A stretch of DNA of 64,000 nt from Bacillus benzoevorans (GTDB lineage: Bacteria > Bacillota > Bacilli > Bacillales > Cytobacillaceae), in the NCBI RefSeq assembly GCF_014207535.1, contig NZ_JACHGK010000012.1:62001-126000 (forward strand). The letters run 5' to 3'. Below the pieces are notes generated by a model. It was not told the origin of the DNA and ran no database searches. It worked only from the letters and a program-made list of their open reading frames with translations. Numbering within the stretch: the first letter of the stretch is position 1; every line of letters begins with the position of its first letter. Made by a program: the position numbers and the translations under genes. Shown here piece after piece: positions 1 to 7,642 of the stretch.

Positions 1-2
1 CG

Positions 3-242
3 GAGAAGACCATGGAGGATCTGGGGAAAATCGATTTACGCAATAGATTGCGAGATATTACGATTCCAGTGGCATTTTTCCACGGCCTCCATGATGGAGT
101 TGTTCCGCTCCAGTTGTCTGAGTATTCAGCCAGGGAAATAGCGGGAGCTAAATTAGTCGTTTTTGAAAACAGTTCACATGCGCCATTTATTGAGGAAATT
201 GATCGTTTCAATGAAGAACTAGTTTCCTTTATTGAATCTTAA
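3..242 (+). CDS. alpha/beta hydrolase, C-terminal part (cut by window start)
   Basis: The reading frame is open from the first bases, so only the last 79 residues of the gene are visible. They look like the end of an alpha/beta-hydrolase fold: an HGLHDGVVP segment supplies the usual catalytic Asp and SSHAPFIEE supplies the catalytic His, followed by a short closing helix. The nucleophile lies upstream of the window. It ends 42 bases before the SDR start on the same strand, so it probably belongs to the same catabolic transcription unit. The family covers esterases, C-C hydrolases and haloperoxidase-like enzymes, and the substrate cannot be read from this fragment. Confidence 0.75.
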   Translation, partial: EKTMEDLGKIDLRNRLRDITIPVAFFHGLHDGVVPLQLSEYSAREIAGAKLVVFENSSHAPFIEEIDRFNEELVSFIES

Positions 243-284
243 GGAACTTAATAGTCTTAGAAATATAAAAGGAGGATGGCGGAG

Positions 285-1040
285 ATGAACCTAGATTTAA
301 GTGGAAAAGTCATTCTGATTACTGGGGGTAGCAGGGGTCTAGGGGCGGAGATGGCCCGTGAATTTGCTGCCGCAGGCGCTGATATTATCTTAGCAAGCCG
401 CAATAAAGAAAGCTGTGAAGTCGTAGCCAATGAAGTCCGCCAGCTTGGGAGATACGCCTTGACGGTGTCCTGTGATGTATCGAAACTAGCGGATATTTAC
501 CATTTATATCGGATCGTGAAAGAAGAATTTGGCAGACTCGACGTGCTGGTGAACAACGCCGGCGCCAATGTGACAAAACCCGCTTTGGAAGTGACCGAAG
601 CGGATTGGGATTATATCAACGATGTGAATATGAAGGGGGTATTTTTCAGCTGTCAGGAAGCAGCGAAGCTGATGAGGGAACAAGGTTCAGGAAAAATCAT
701 CAATATCTCTTCTGTCGGCGGGGTAAAACCATATAAGCGGATTGCCCCTTATACGGCGACAAAAGCAGCTGTGATTCATCTGACCAAATCGCTGGCTGCA
801 GAATGGGCCCGTTATAATATCCATGTGAATTCGATTGCTCCGGGACTGATTAGTACAGAAATTAATAAATCGGAGATGGAGAACAAAACATGGCTTGAAG
901 GGGCGGTAAAAGCCATACCGCTCAGAAGATTAGGGACGCCAAAGGATATTTCCCAAATTGCTTTATATCTTGTGTCAGAAGCCTCAAATTATATTACAGG
1001 GCAAACATTCTTTATCGATGGGGGTACACTATCAGAATAG
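285..1040 (+). CDS. SDR-family NAD(P)-dependent oxidoreductase
   Basis: This is a classical short-chain dehydrogenase/reductase of 251 residues, the normal family length. It carries TGGSRGLG (residues 13-20, nucleotide binding), NNAG (90-93), a catalytic Ser in ISS near 142 and YTATK (Tyr156, Lys160), and ends in the usual ITGQ...DGG loop. I chose the ATG at 285 because the AAAAGGAGG site abuts an earlier ATG at 276 but lies 9 bases from this one. It resembles gluconate 5-dehydrogenase and 3-oxoacyl reductase types. It probably oxidises or reduces a hydroxy/oxo intermediate in the CoA pathway encoded around it. The exact substrate is unknown. Confidence 0.9.
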   Translation: MNLDLSGKVILITGGSRGLGAEMAREFAAAGADIILASRNKESCEVVANEVRQLGRYALTVSCDVSKLADIYHLYRIVKEEFGRLDVLVNNAGANVTKPALEVTEADWDYINDVNMKGVFFSCQEAAKLMREQGSGKIINISSVGGVKPYKRIAPYTATKAAVIHLTKSLAAEWARYNIHVNSIAPGLISTEINKSEMENKTWLEGAVKAIPLRRLGTPKDISQIALYLVSEASNYITGQTFFIDGGTLSE

Positions 1041-1078
1041 CAAAAGGATAGGTACCGGCTCTTGTAGGATTATATTTC

Positions 1079-1094
1079 AAACAACTATTTGTTT
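1079..1094. promoter_or_regulatory. candidate TetR operator, site A
   Basis: A perfect 16-base palindrome, AAACAA-CTAT-TTGTTT, lies in the leader of the CoA-transferase gene, preceded by TC and followed by TATTGG. The same half-sites and the same flanks recur at 2410, 5571, 6800 and more weakly at 8926. Site 6800 sits in the promoter of the local tetR gene. Assignment to that regulator is inference. Confidence 0.6.
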
Positions 1095-1162
1095 TATTGG
1101 AAAATAATTGAATAAACAGAGAGCCGGTCCTTTATTCCTACATATGAATGGAGGCGAACTAG

Positions 1163-2332
1163 ATGAACGGACCGCTCCAATCGATAAGAGTTGTCGATCT
1201 GACCCGTTTATTGCCTGGACCCTACTGTACGATGTTTCTTGCTGACTTCGGGGCAGAAGTGATTAAGATCGAGGAACCGATTCTAGGTGACTATACAAGA
1301 TGGGAAGAACCAAAAGCGGAAACGGACAGCGCCATTTTTTCCTCATTAAATCGAAATAAAAAAAGTGTAACCCTTAATTTAAAGTCAGATCAAGGGAAAG
1401 AACTATTTAAAGAGTTAATCAAAACGGCGGATGTGTTAGTCGAATCATTCCGTCCCGGGGTAATGGACCGATTAGGTTTGGGCTATGATACCTTAAAGAC
1501 CATTAACCCAAGACTGATCTATTGTGCCATTACCGGGTTTGGGCAAACTGGTCCTTATGCCAAGATGCCAGGTCATGATCTGAATTACTTAAGCTATGCA
1601 GGGCTGCTCCAGCTTCAAGGTGAAAGGAAGCAAAAGCCTTTTCCGCCTCCTGTTCAGATTGCCGATATTGGCGGAGGCTCTTTAATGGCTGTTATGGGGA
1701 TTCTTACGGCAGTGATAGCAAGAAACGAAACAGGAAAAGGTCAGTTTATTGATATTTCCATGTTGGATGGTACTGTTTCATGGCTGCAAACGATCCTGCC
1801 AAACTACTTGGCAAATCATGAGCTGCCAAAAAGAGGGGAACTGCCTCTATCGGGAAGTAAAGCCTGTTATGAAGTGTATGAAACTGCTGATCAGAGGTAT
1901 TTATCAGTGGCTGCACTTGAAGAAAAATTTTGGGTGGAATTTTGCAAAGGGATTGAGAGGGTAGATTTTATTGGAGATCTTCATGCTCCGCAAAACAAGC
2001 AAGATGAATTAAAGCTCGAAATAGGGAAAATTATGAAAACGAAAACGCTTTATGAATGGTTAAATGTTTTTGCAAACTTTGAAACTTGTATTTCTCCGGT
2101 TTTAACTTTTGCTGAAATGACTGAAGATCCACAAATAAGAGAGCGCGGGATGATTCAAGAAATACCGGGATTAGATGGGACTCATATCGGAATTCCAATT
2201 AAATTGTCTGACACACCAGGCAGCATTCAATCGATTGCCCCTAAATTAGGCGAGCATAATGAGCAGATCTATAAAGCATTGGGCATGAAAAAGGAGAAAA
2301 TAGATTCCTATATACAGGAAGGTATAATTTAA
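1163..2332 (+). CDS. CaiB/BaiF family class III CoA-transferase
   Basis: A 389-residue formyl-CoA transferase-like (class III) enzyme. The N-terminal motif VVDLTRLLPGPYCTMFLADFGAEV is followed by KIEEP, the NRNKKS...LNLKS strand, and the conserved Asp region in PGHDLNYLSYAGLL. These enzymes move CoA between carboxylic acids through a covalent glutamyl/aspartyl anhydride. The start follows a GGAGG at 1150-1154. Together with the acyl-CoA ligase at 8979 it gives the island two ways to activate an acid. The leader carries operator site A. Family call is firm; donor and acceptor acids are unknown. Confidence 0.93.
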   Translation: MNGPLQSIRVVDLTRLLPGPYCTMFLADFGAEVIKIEEPILGDYTRWEEPKAETDSAIFSSLNRNKKSVTLNLKSDQGKELFKELIKTADVLVESFRPGVMDRLGLGYDTLKTINPRLIYCAITGFGQTGPYAKMPGHDLNYLSYAGLLQLQGERKQKPFPPPVQIADIGGGSLMAVMGILTAVIARNETGKGQFIDISMLDGTVSWLQTILPNYLANHELPKRGELPLSGSKACYEVYETADQRYLSVAALEEKFWVEFCKGIERVDFIGDLHAPQNKQDELKLEIGKIMKTKTLYEWLNVFANFETCISPVLTFAEMTEDPQIRERGMIQEIPGLDGTHIGIPIKLSDTPGSIQSIAPKLGEHNEQIYKALGMKKEKIDSYIQEGII

Positions 2333-2373
2333 TCCATGTAAGATATTCTTTAATGATTAATTATCTGAATTGT

Positions 2374-2425
2374 TTGAAAATTTAATGGTGTTAAGCTATA
2401 ATATAAATCAAATGGTTGTTTGTTT
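2374..2425 (+). promoter_or_regulatory. sigma-A promoter with TetR operator site B
   Basis: TTGAAA (2374-2379) and TATAAT (2397-2402) are 17 bases apart, a near-consensus sigma-A promoter. Starting 7 bases after the -10 is AAATGG-TTGT-TTGTTT (2410-2425), with one perfect and one degenerate half of the AAACAA-N4-TTGTTT palindrome, at the transcription start. It shares TTGTTTTATTGG with site A. It should drive the flavin oxidoreductase and NTF2-like genes. Confidence 0.65.
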
Positions 2426-2485
2426 TATTGGTTGCTCTTTTTAAAGGAGGGATAACGAAATTGGATCCACCCCTTGCTGTTTAAA

Positions 2486-2499
2486 TGTAAACGCATCCA
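2486..2499. promoter_or_regulatory. possible cre (CcpA) site
   Basis: TGTAAACGCATCCA matches 12 of 14 positions of the CcpA consensus TGWAARCGYTWWCA and lies in the leader between promoter B and the flavin oxidoreductase gene. Weak on its own; better-matching sites occur at 5409 and 40661. Confidence 0.35.
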
Positions 2500-2568
2500 A
2501 TCTGTCTTTTGTTATCATGTTTGTTCTATAAATTAATATAAACAAAATCATTAAGGGAGTGTTGAAGG

Positions 2569-3633
2569 ATGAAAATGGGATTATTCTATGTTAATGAGTG
2601 TCACGATCAGAACTATGAAAGAGCATATGGAGAAATGCTGGAACAAATCCAATATGGTGAAGAACTTGGTTTTGAAAGTGTATGGTTAGCAGAGCATCAT
2701 TTTAGCGCATATGGCAGCATGCCATCTCCTCAAGTCGCTGCGGCGGCCATCTCCCAAATAACAAAGAAGATGGATATTGGAATTGGCGTCAGCATTTTGA
2801 ACTTTGATAATCCCGTTCGGATTGCTGAAGACTATGCCATGGTAGATGTTTTAAGTAATGGACGCTTAAAATTCGGAGCTGGACGCGGCTATCAGCCAAG
2901 TGAAGCAAAGGGGCTTGGTATCAGCCTCGAAAGAACGAGAGAGCGTTTCTGGGAATACGTTGAAATTATCCAAGGATTATGGAATAACGATACCTTCAGC
3001 TATAACGGCGAGTTTTATTCATTCGACAGCTTGAGATTAACACCAAAACCAATCCAAGAAAGAATTCCATTCTATCATGCTTGTATCAGTCCTGAATCCT
3101 TTGACTTAGTAGTAGAAAAGGGGGCGCCGGAATTTATGGTTACGCCAACCCTGATGGTCATGGATGACGTGCTGGAATATACAAGACGGACAAGGGATCG
3201 CTTGTTGCAAAAAGGGATTATTCCATCCGTTCATATGAATTTGCAAATGAATATTGCTGACGATACAGATCAGGCCATTAAAAATGTAGAAAAAGAAATG
3301 GCGATTTATTTCAATAAAGTGCTTGAGCTCATTCCGGGTGCTAAAGGAACACAAGCTCCTGCAACCTATGAAAGATTCGCTGAAGTCGCCAAAGAATTTG
3401 ACGGGCCAATCAATGTTGGGGCCTTAAATCAATCAGGAGTGGCCTTATTATCGGGTTCTGAAGAAGCCGTAAATCGACTGGAAGTAGTTGAACAGGCTGG
3501 CATTAATAGTATGTCTTGCTGGTTTAGAATGGGGGATATGGAACACAAGAAAGTCATGAGAGCGATGAAACGCTTTGCCGATGAAGTGCTTCCATATTTC
3601 AAATCACCTGTGCAAAAGGCGAATGTTCTATAA
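2569..3633 (+). CDS. LLM-class flavin-dependent oxidoreductase (luciferase-like)
   Basis: A 354-residue TIM-barrel protein of the bacterial-luciferase family. The hallmark segment ESVWLAEHHFSAYG is near residues 36-49, followed by IGIGVSILNFDNPVRIAEDYAMVDVLSNGRLKFGAGRGYQ. These FMN-dependent enzymes oxygenate small organic substrates (Baeyer-Villiger-like, epoxidation, desulfonation) using reduced flavin from a separate reductase. It is followed after 97 bases by an NTF2-like protein and preceded by a strong promoter with a TetR operator. In this pathway it is the most likely oxygen-inserting step, for instance on a cyclic ketone or terpenoid-like substrate, but that is inference. No flavin reductase is adjacent. 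Confidence 0.92.
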   Translation: MKMGLFYVNECHDQNYERAYGEMLEQIQYGEELGFESVWLAEHHFSAYGSMPSPQVAAAAISQITKKMDIGIGVSILNFDNPVRIAEDYAMVDVLSNGRLKFGAGRGYQPSEAKGLGISLERTRERFWEYVEIIQGLWNNDTFSYNGEFYSFDSLRLTPKPIQERIPFYHACISPESFDLVVEKGAPEFMVTPTLMVMDDVLEYTRRTRDRLLQKGIIPSVHMNLQMNIADDTDQAIKNVEKEMAIYFNKVLELIPGAKGTQAPATYERFAEVAKEFDGPINVGALNQSGVALLSGSEEAVNRLEVVEQAGINSMSCWFRMGDMEHKKVMRAMKRFADEVLPYFKSPVQKANVL

Positions 3634-3730
3634 TATCGCAATATTTAAATAATGGACTCTATTCAGGTTCATTGTGGAACAGGTTAAAAACAGGATTTAA
3701 AACAACAAAATAATTTGAGGAGTGATGGAT

Positions 3731-4228
3731 ATGCAGCAAACATTTGCTAAAACGCTTGAAGGTAGAATCTTAGAATTAGAGGCTCGAGAGCAAATTAAGG
3801 AAATCATTGCCAACTATAACCATGGGGTCGATAAATTGGACGAAAAATTATTCATGGATCAGTGGGAAGAAAATGCTGTATGGGATATTGGCGACCCGTG
3901 GGGAGTCTGCAATGGGAAGCAGGAGATTGTAGAGAAAATCAGAGCGATTTGGCAAGGACTTCCTGAAACCCATCATTACGGGATGAATGAAGTGATTAAC
4001 GTGGATATCGAAAATGGTACGGCTTCATGCGTATCTGATGTCGATTGTACCGCGACAAATGCTAATGGAGTTGCGCTAGTCATTGCTGCCACGAACTGGG
4101 ATCAATATAGCAATAAAACCGGAAAATGGCGCTTGACGGAAAGAAAAATCAAAATTCATTACATGACCCCTGTCTTAGAGCCATGGTCAGACAAACCGGA
4201 GTCACGTATCAATCCTAAATTAGAATAA
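3731..4228 (+). CDS. SnoaL/NTF2-like protein
   Basis: A 165-residue protein with the cone-shaped NTF2/SnoaL-like fold pattern: an N-terminal helix with EAREQIKEIIANYNHGVDKLD, the WEENAVWDIGDPWG strand, and a central HHYGMNEVINVDIENGTASC region. This superfamily includes hydratases, isomerases and the small subunits of ring-hydroxylating dioxygenases. I chose ATG 3731 because the GAGGAG at 3717-3722 is 8 bases upstream; GTG 3722 and ATG 3725 are too close to it. It is cotranscribed with the flavin oxidoreductase, so it may act as a hydratase or isomerase on its product. Function not assigned. Confidence 0.8.
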   Translation: MQQTFAKTLEGRILELEAREQIKEIIANYNHGVDKLDEKLFMDQWEENAVWDIGDPWGVCNGKQEIVEKIRAIWQGLPETHHYGMNEVINVDIENGTASCVSDVDCTATNANGVALVIAATNWDQYSNKTGKWRLTERKIKIHYMTPVLEPWSDKPESRINPKLE

Positions 4229-4241
4229 TAGATAATGTATA

Positions 4242-4295
4242 AGAAGAAGCTGACTTAAAAAGTTTATTATTCGCTTTTTGATGTCAGCTTCTTCT
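4242..4295 (+). terminator. hairpin after the NTF2-like gene
   Basis: AGAAGAAGCTGAC (4242-4254) pairs perfectly with GTCAGCTTCTTCT (4283-4295), extended by AAAAAG/CTTTTT inside. There is no strong T-run. A second small GGTG...CACC hairpin follows at 4296-4308. Confidence 0.6.
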
Positions 4296-4373
4296 GGTGC
4301 CTGACACCAAAAATGGACATTTGTACTTGTGGAATGGACAATTCAAGTTGGTTCATTCTTTTTTGTTCAGAAT

Positions 4374-4419
4374 AAAAACCAATTACTTCCTATTAGTTAG
4401 AAGGTAATTGGCTTTTTTT
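4374..4419. terminator. bidirectional terminator between convergent genes
   Basis: AAAACCAATTAC and GTAATTGG with flanking A- and T-runs form a hairpin readable from both strands. It sits just after the stop of the minus-strand hydrolase. Confidence 0.7.
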
Positions 4420-4428
4420 AGACAGAGA

Positions 4429-5385
4429 TTATCGAGCGGCGCTTGAAGAAAATACTTTATTAAGCGCTTCTGTTATTTGCTGGAGGGCTTTCCCGGCATC
4501 GTCCATAATCACCGGCATCCAGAAGAAACCGTGAATCTGCCCGTTATATCTTGTCTGTTCTACTGGTACTCCTGCTTCTTTTAATCTGGCAGCATAAGCC
4601 TCACCTTCATCGCGAAGGACATCATATTCCGCTGTGATTATGAGCGCCGGCGGTAATCCGGATACATCATCCGCAAGCAGTGGTGAGGCATAAGGATGAT
4701 ATTTATCTTCTTCATTATTTAAATAATGATTCGCAAACCAATGCATGGCAGGTGTTTCCAAATAATGATCCTTGCCATTTTCCATATAGGATTGCGTATT
4801 AAAAGAAAAATTCGTTACAGGGTATAGCAAAACTTGATAGGCGATAGACGGTCCCTTGCGCTCCCTTGCCATCAATGGAACAACAGCAGCCAGATTTCCC
4901 CCGGCACTATCACCGCCAACAGCGATGCGGCTGGGATCGCCATTATGTTTCGCAATGTTTTCAGCGACCCACTTGGTTGCTGCATAACAATCTTCTGCAG
5001 GGATCGGGAATTTGTGCTCAGGGGCAAGGCGGTAATCTACGGATACAACCAAACATTTGGTAGAATTTTTGACAGAACGAAGAATCGGATCGATCACATC
5101 TAAATTGCCCAACACCCATCCGCCGCCATGGTAATAAACAAAGACCGGAAATGGACCTTCCCCTTTTGGAGAATAAAGACGTAAGCCGATTTGACCGCCA
5201 TCCACTGGAATAGTGAGATTTTTTACTTTTCCTACCTCCTGGGGTTCCCCAACGACACCTTCATAGAAAGCAAGCAAACCATCACGGTTTTCTTGTACCG
5301 TCATTTCCTCAATGGCTTTTACACCAGTGGCTTTTGCCGCAGCAATTTGATCCAATAGATTTCTTACTTGGGGTTGTAATGGCAT
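4429..5385 (-). CDS. alpha/beta hydrolase, HSL/Aes-type esterase
   Basis: A 318-residue hormone-sensitive-lipase-family esterase. The oxyanion-hole motif HGGGW is followed by the nucleophile motif GDSAGGNLA, the acidic residue in ITAEYDVLRDEGE and the catalytic His in NGQIHGFF. I start it at the ATG whose CTGGAGG site lies 8 bases upstream, rather than at the longer frame that would run through its promoter. The -35/-10 (TTGATC, 17 bases, TATAAT on the minus strand) and a cre-like site lie directly upstream. It probably hydrolyses an ester or lactone in the same catabolic island, for example a lactone made by a flavin oxygenase. That link is inference. Confidence 0.92.
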   Translation of the reverse strand: MPLQPQVRNLLDQIAAAKATGVKAIEEMTVQENRDGLLAFYEGVVGEPQEVGKVKNLTIPVDGGQIGLRLYSPKGEGPFPVFVYYHGGGWVLGNLDVIDPILRSVKNSTKCLVVSVDYRLAPEHKFPIPAEDCYAATKWVAENIAKHNGDPSRIAVGGDSAGGNLAAVVPLMARERKGPSIAYQVLLYPVTNFSFNTQSYMENGKDHYLETPAMHWFANHYLNNEEDKYHPYASPLLADDVSGLPPALIITAEYDVLRDEGEAYAARLKEAGVPVEQTRYNGQIHGFFWMPVIMDDAGKALQQITEALNKVFSSSAAR

Positions 5386-5408
5386 CCATATACCTCCAGT
5401 TTTTAGTT

Positions 5409-5457
5409 TGAAATCGTTTACAACTAAAATTATATCGCTTAAGGAAGGATAGATCAA
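5409..5457 (-). promoter_or_regulatory. sigma-A promoter overlapped downstream by a cre site
   Basis: On the minus strand TTGATC (5452-5457), 17 bases, TATAAT (5429-5434). Just downstream, TGTAAACGATTTCA (5422-5409) matches 13 of 14 positions of the CcpA consensus, at the start of transcription. This placement fits carbon catabolite repression of the esterase. Confidence 0.65.
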
Positions 5458-5535
5458 GGTAGTTAATGGAAAATTCAGAAAATATAAAGAGCACTTCGAA
5501 TACGCTAAAATAATTGTACTTTTCAGATAATTAAA

Positions 5536-5586
5536 TTGAATCATCCTATTTTACTTGTTATAATAAAATCAAACAAACGTTAGATT
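5536..5586 (+). promoter_or_regulatory. sigma-A promoter with TetR operator site C
   Basis: TTGAAT (5536-5541) and TATAAT (5559-5564) are spaced 17 bases. Six bases after the -10 comes TC-AAACAA-ACGT-TAGATT (operator 5571-5586), with a perfect left half and a degenerate right half of the AAACAA-N4-TTGTTT motif. The position relative to the -10 matches sites B and D. Confidence 0.6.
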
Positions 5587-5626
5587 TTTAACTTTATTCA
5601 ACTTTTACTTAGGTGGTGAAGGAAGG

Positions 5627-6697
5627 ATGAAAAATAAACAAGCAGTAGAAACGATTCCGATTCGAAATGGCGAGAACTTTAATCAGGAGGCATTAAGAAA
5701 TTACTTATATGAACATGTCGAAGACTTTCCAAACCGGGAGTTAATGGTGGAACAATTTCCAACCGGTGTATCCAATTTGACCTATTTGATTAAAAGCGGT
5801 GAATGGGAAGCAGTGATGCGCCGGCCTCCATCAGGGCCCCTGCCGCCTAAAGCTCATGATATGAAAAGGGAATCAGATTTATTAAGAAGTTTATCTCCGG
5901 TATTTCCTTATGTACCTAAACCCTATGTTTACTGTGAGGATAAATCCATTATCGGGGTACCATTTTATGTCATGCAACGAAAAAAAGGCGTTGTACTAGA
6001 TGATCAATTTCCCGAAGGTTTTACACCCACAGCAGAACTTTGCCAAAACCTGTCCTATGCTGTAGTGGATGCGCTGGCCGAATTACATTCGATTGATTAT
6101 GAAAGAGCCAATCTAGCAGGATTTGGTTTCCCCAATGGATTTTTAGAAAGACAGGTGAATGGCTGGATCAGCCGCTACCGAAAATATGCAACGGATGAAA
6201 TTCCTTATTTTGCCCCATTAGCCAGATGGTATATCGATCATCTTCCTGCGTCAGAAGGGGCTGCGGTTATCCATAATGATTATAAATTGAATAATATGCT
6301 GCTTTCAGAAAATTACCAAAGGATTGAGGCTATCCTTGATTGGGAGATCGCAACCATTGGGGATCCTCTTTTTGATTTAGCAGGTGCATTAGGCTATTGG
6401 CTCGAAGATAACGATCCGGATTATCTCAAAGAGAGCCTGCCAACTGTTACTGTTCTTCCCGGTTTTATCAAGCGGAGAGAGTTCCTCGAGAGGTATGCAG
6501 AGAAAACGGGAAGGGATATTCCACATGTCAATTATTATCTCTCTTTTACCTATTTTAAATTGGCCGTTGTCCTGCAGCAGATTTACTATCGCTGGAAAGT
6601 AGGGCAGGCGGTAGACCCGCGTTTTGCTGACTTTATGACAAAAGTAAAGCACCTCATGTTTCATGCCTTTGAAATAGCAAACACCTGTAATGACTAG
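5627..6697 (+). CDS. phosphotransferase family protein (ACAD10/FadE36-type APH fold)
   Basis: A 356-residue aminoglycoside-phosphotransferase-like kinase of the kind found beside acyl-CoA dehydrogenases. The catalytic loop VIHNDYKLNNMLL carries His-x-Asp and the downstream Asn, and ILDWEIATIGDPLFDLA supplies the metal-binding Asp; the N-terminal lobe contains FPTGVSNLTYLI. Relatives in ACAD10-like systems phosphorylate hydroxyacyl substrates to prepare them for beta-oxidation of 4-hydroxy acids. The gene has its own promoter with a TetR operator, supporting a role in the same pathway. Substrate is inference. Confidence 0.88.
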   Translation: MKNKQAVETIPIRNGENFNQEALRNYLYEHVEDFPNRELMVEQFPTGVSNLTYLIKSGEWEAVMRRPPSGPLPPKAHDMKRESDLLRSLSPVFPYVPKPYVYCEDKSIIGVPFYVMQRKKGVVLDDQFPEGFTPTAELCQNLSYAVVDALAELHSIDYERANLAGFGFPNGFLERQVNGWISRYRKYATDEIPYFAPLARWYIDHLPASEGAAVIHNDYKLNNMLLSENYQRIEAILDWEIATIGDPLFDLAGALGYWLEDNDPDYLKESLPTVTVLPGFIKRREFLERYAEKTGRDIPHVNYYLSFTYFKLAVVLQQIYYRWKVGQAVDPRFADFMTKVKHLMFHAFEIANTCND

Positions 6698-6763
6698 CAT
6701 CATGATTATTGATAAAACTTGAAGAAGTTCCATCTATAATAAACTTTGATACCTGAATAAATA

Positions 6764-6815
6764 TTGTGAAAATAAAGACAACAATGTAAAATATTATTCA
6801 AACAAGTGATTGTTT
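6764..6815 (+). promoter_or_regulatory. promoter of the tetR gene with operator site D
   Basis: TTGTGA (6764-6769) and TAAAAT (6787-6792) are 17 bases apart. A perfect AAACAA-GTGA-TTGTTT palindrome (6800-6815) begins 7 bases after the -10, where a repressor would block transcription. The layout matches promoters B and C and suggests autoregulation by the TetR protein encoded directly downstream. Confidence 0.65.
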
Positions 6816-6889
6816 TATGAAGGAACATTTATAAATCAATCAGATTTTTCAATGGGTATAAGGTTTAAAGATGAGAAGGAGTCGTTATT

Positions 6890-7498
6890 ATGGGTAAAAA
6901 TGTAAAAACAACAAAAAAGTCAAATGAAAAATATATGAAAATTGTCGATGCAGCGGCAAAAGTATTCCGTGAAAAAGGCTATAAAGAAGCGACATTAGAG
7001 GATATTGCCAATGCGGTCGGGATGTTGAAAGGGAGCTTATATTATTATATTGATAAAAAAGAAGATTTGCTCTACTCCGTTGTGGAAAGACCATTGAATG
7101 AAATGACCGAAAATCTACGAAAGATTATTCAGACAAATGATTCGCCGACACTCAAGCTTGAAAAGGCTTTGATTAACCATATCAATGGTTTTGAACGGTA
7201 TCAAAGCGAATTATTTGTGTGGATTTCAATTGAGTGGTTTAAGGCTGAATTTGGCGGGAGAATTGCCACGTTAGGAGACGAAATTGACCACATGTTCCGT
7301 CAAATCATCAGCGAAGGGATTGAAAAAAACGAGTTTAGACGTGATTTGGATCCGAAACTGATTACGTTTGCCATATTTGGTGTTTTTAATTACATGCAGC
7401 GCTGGTATTCACCTAATCATGGCTATACCTTACAGGAAATATCGGTTCAGTTTAATAAATTTGTTCTCCAAGGGATTATGAGTAAAGTTTTGCTCTAA
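6890..7498 (+). CDS. TetR/AcrR family transcriptional regulator
   Basis: A 202-residue regulator. The N-terminal domain (about residues 15-65) has the TetR signature IVDAAAKVFREKGYKEATLEDIANAVGM followed by KGSLYYYIDKKEDLLYSVVE. The ligand-binding C-terminal domain is helical and includes FERYQSELFVWISIEWFK. It lies amid acyl-CoA metabolism genes, like FadR- or PaaR-type repressors that respond to acyl-CoA. A perfect palindrome in its own promoter recurs, exactly or degenerately, in four neighbouring leaders. I infer that it is the local repressor, induced by a CoA thioester of the pathway. Confidence 0.92.
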   Translation: MGKNVKTTKKSNEKYMKIVDAAAKVFREKGYKEATLEDIANAVGMLKGSLYYYIDKKEDLLYSVVERPLNEMTENLRKIIQTNDSPTLKLEKALINHINGFERYQSELFVWISIEWFKAEFGGRIATLGDEIDHMFRQIISEGIEKNEFRRDLDPKLITFAIFGVFNYMQRWYSPNHGYTLQEISVQFNKFVLQGIMSKVLL

Positions 7499-7537
7499 TT
7501 CTTATCAGGTACTAATCATGTATACAAATGTCTATGA

Positions 7538-7639
7538 CAGCTCAAAAGACGAGGAATCCTCATCAATAAAGGGCATCGTTGGTATGTAAAAACAAAGCAT
7601 CCATCGATTCGGCGTGTTAAAGTTTATTCTGGAGGTTAG
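7538..7639 (+). other. possible orphan C-terminal coding fragment
   Basis: Between the TetR and alcohol dehydrogenase genes a 33-codon frame, opened only by an upstream TGA and with no start codon, ends in HRWYVKTKHPSIRRVKVYSGG before a stop. The composition looks like protein rather than spacer, and the end overlaps the next gene's ribosome binding site. It may be the tail of a deleted gene. No family recognised. Confidence 0.25.
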
Positions 7640-7642
7640 TTC

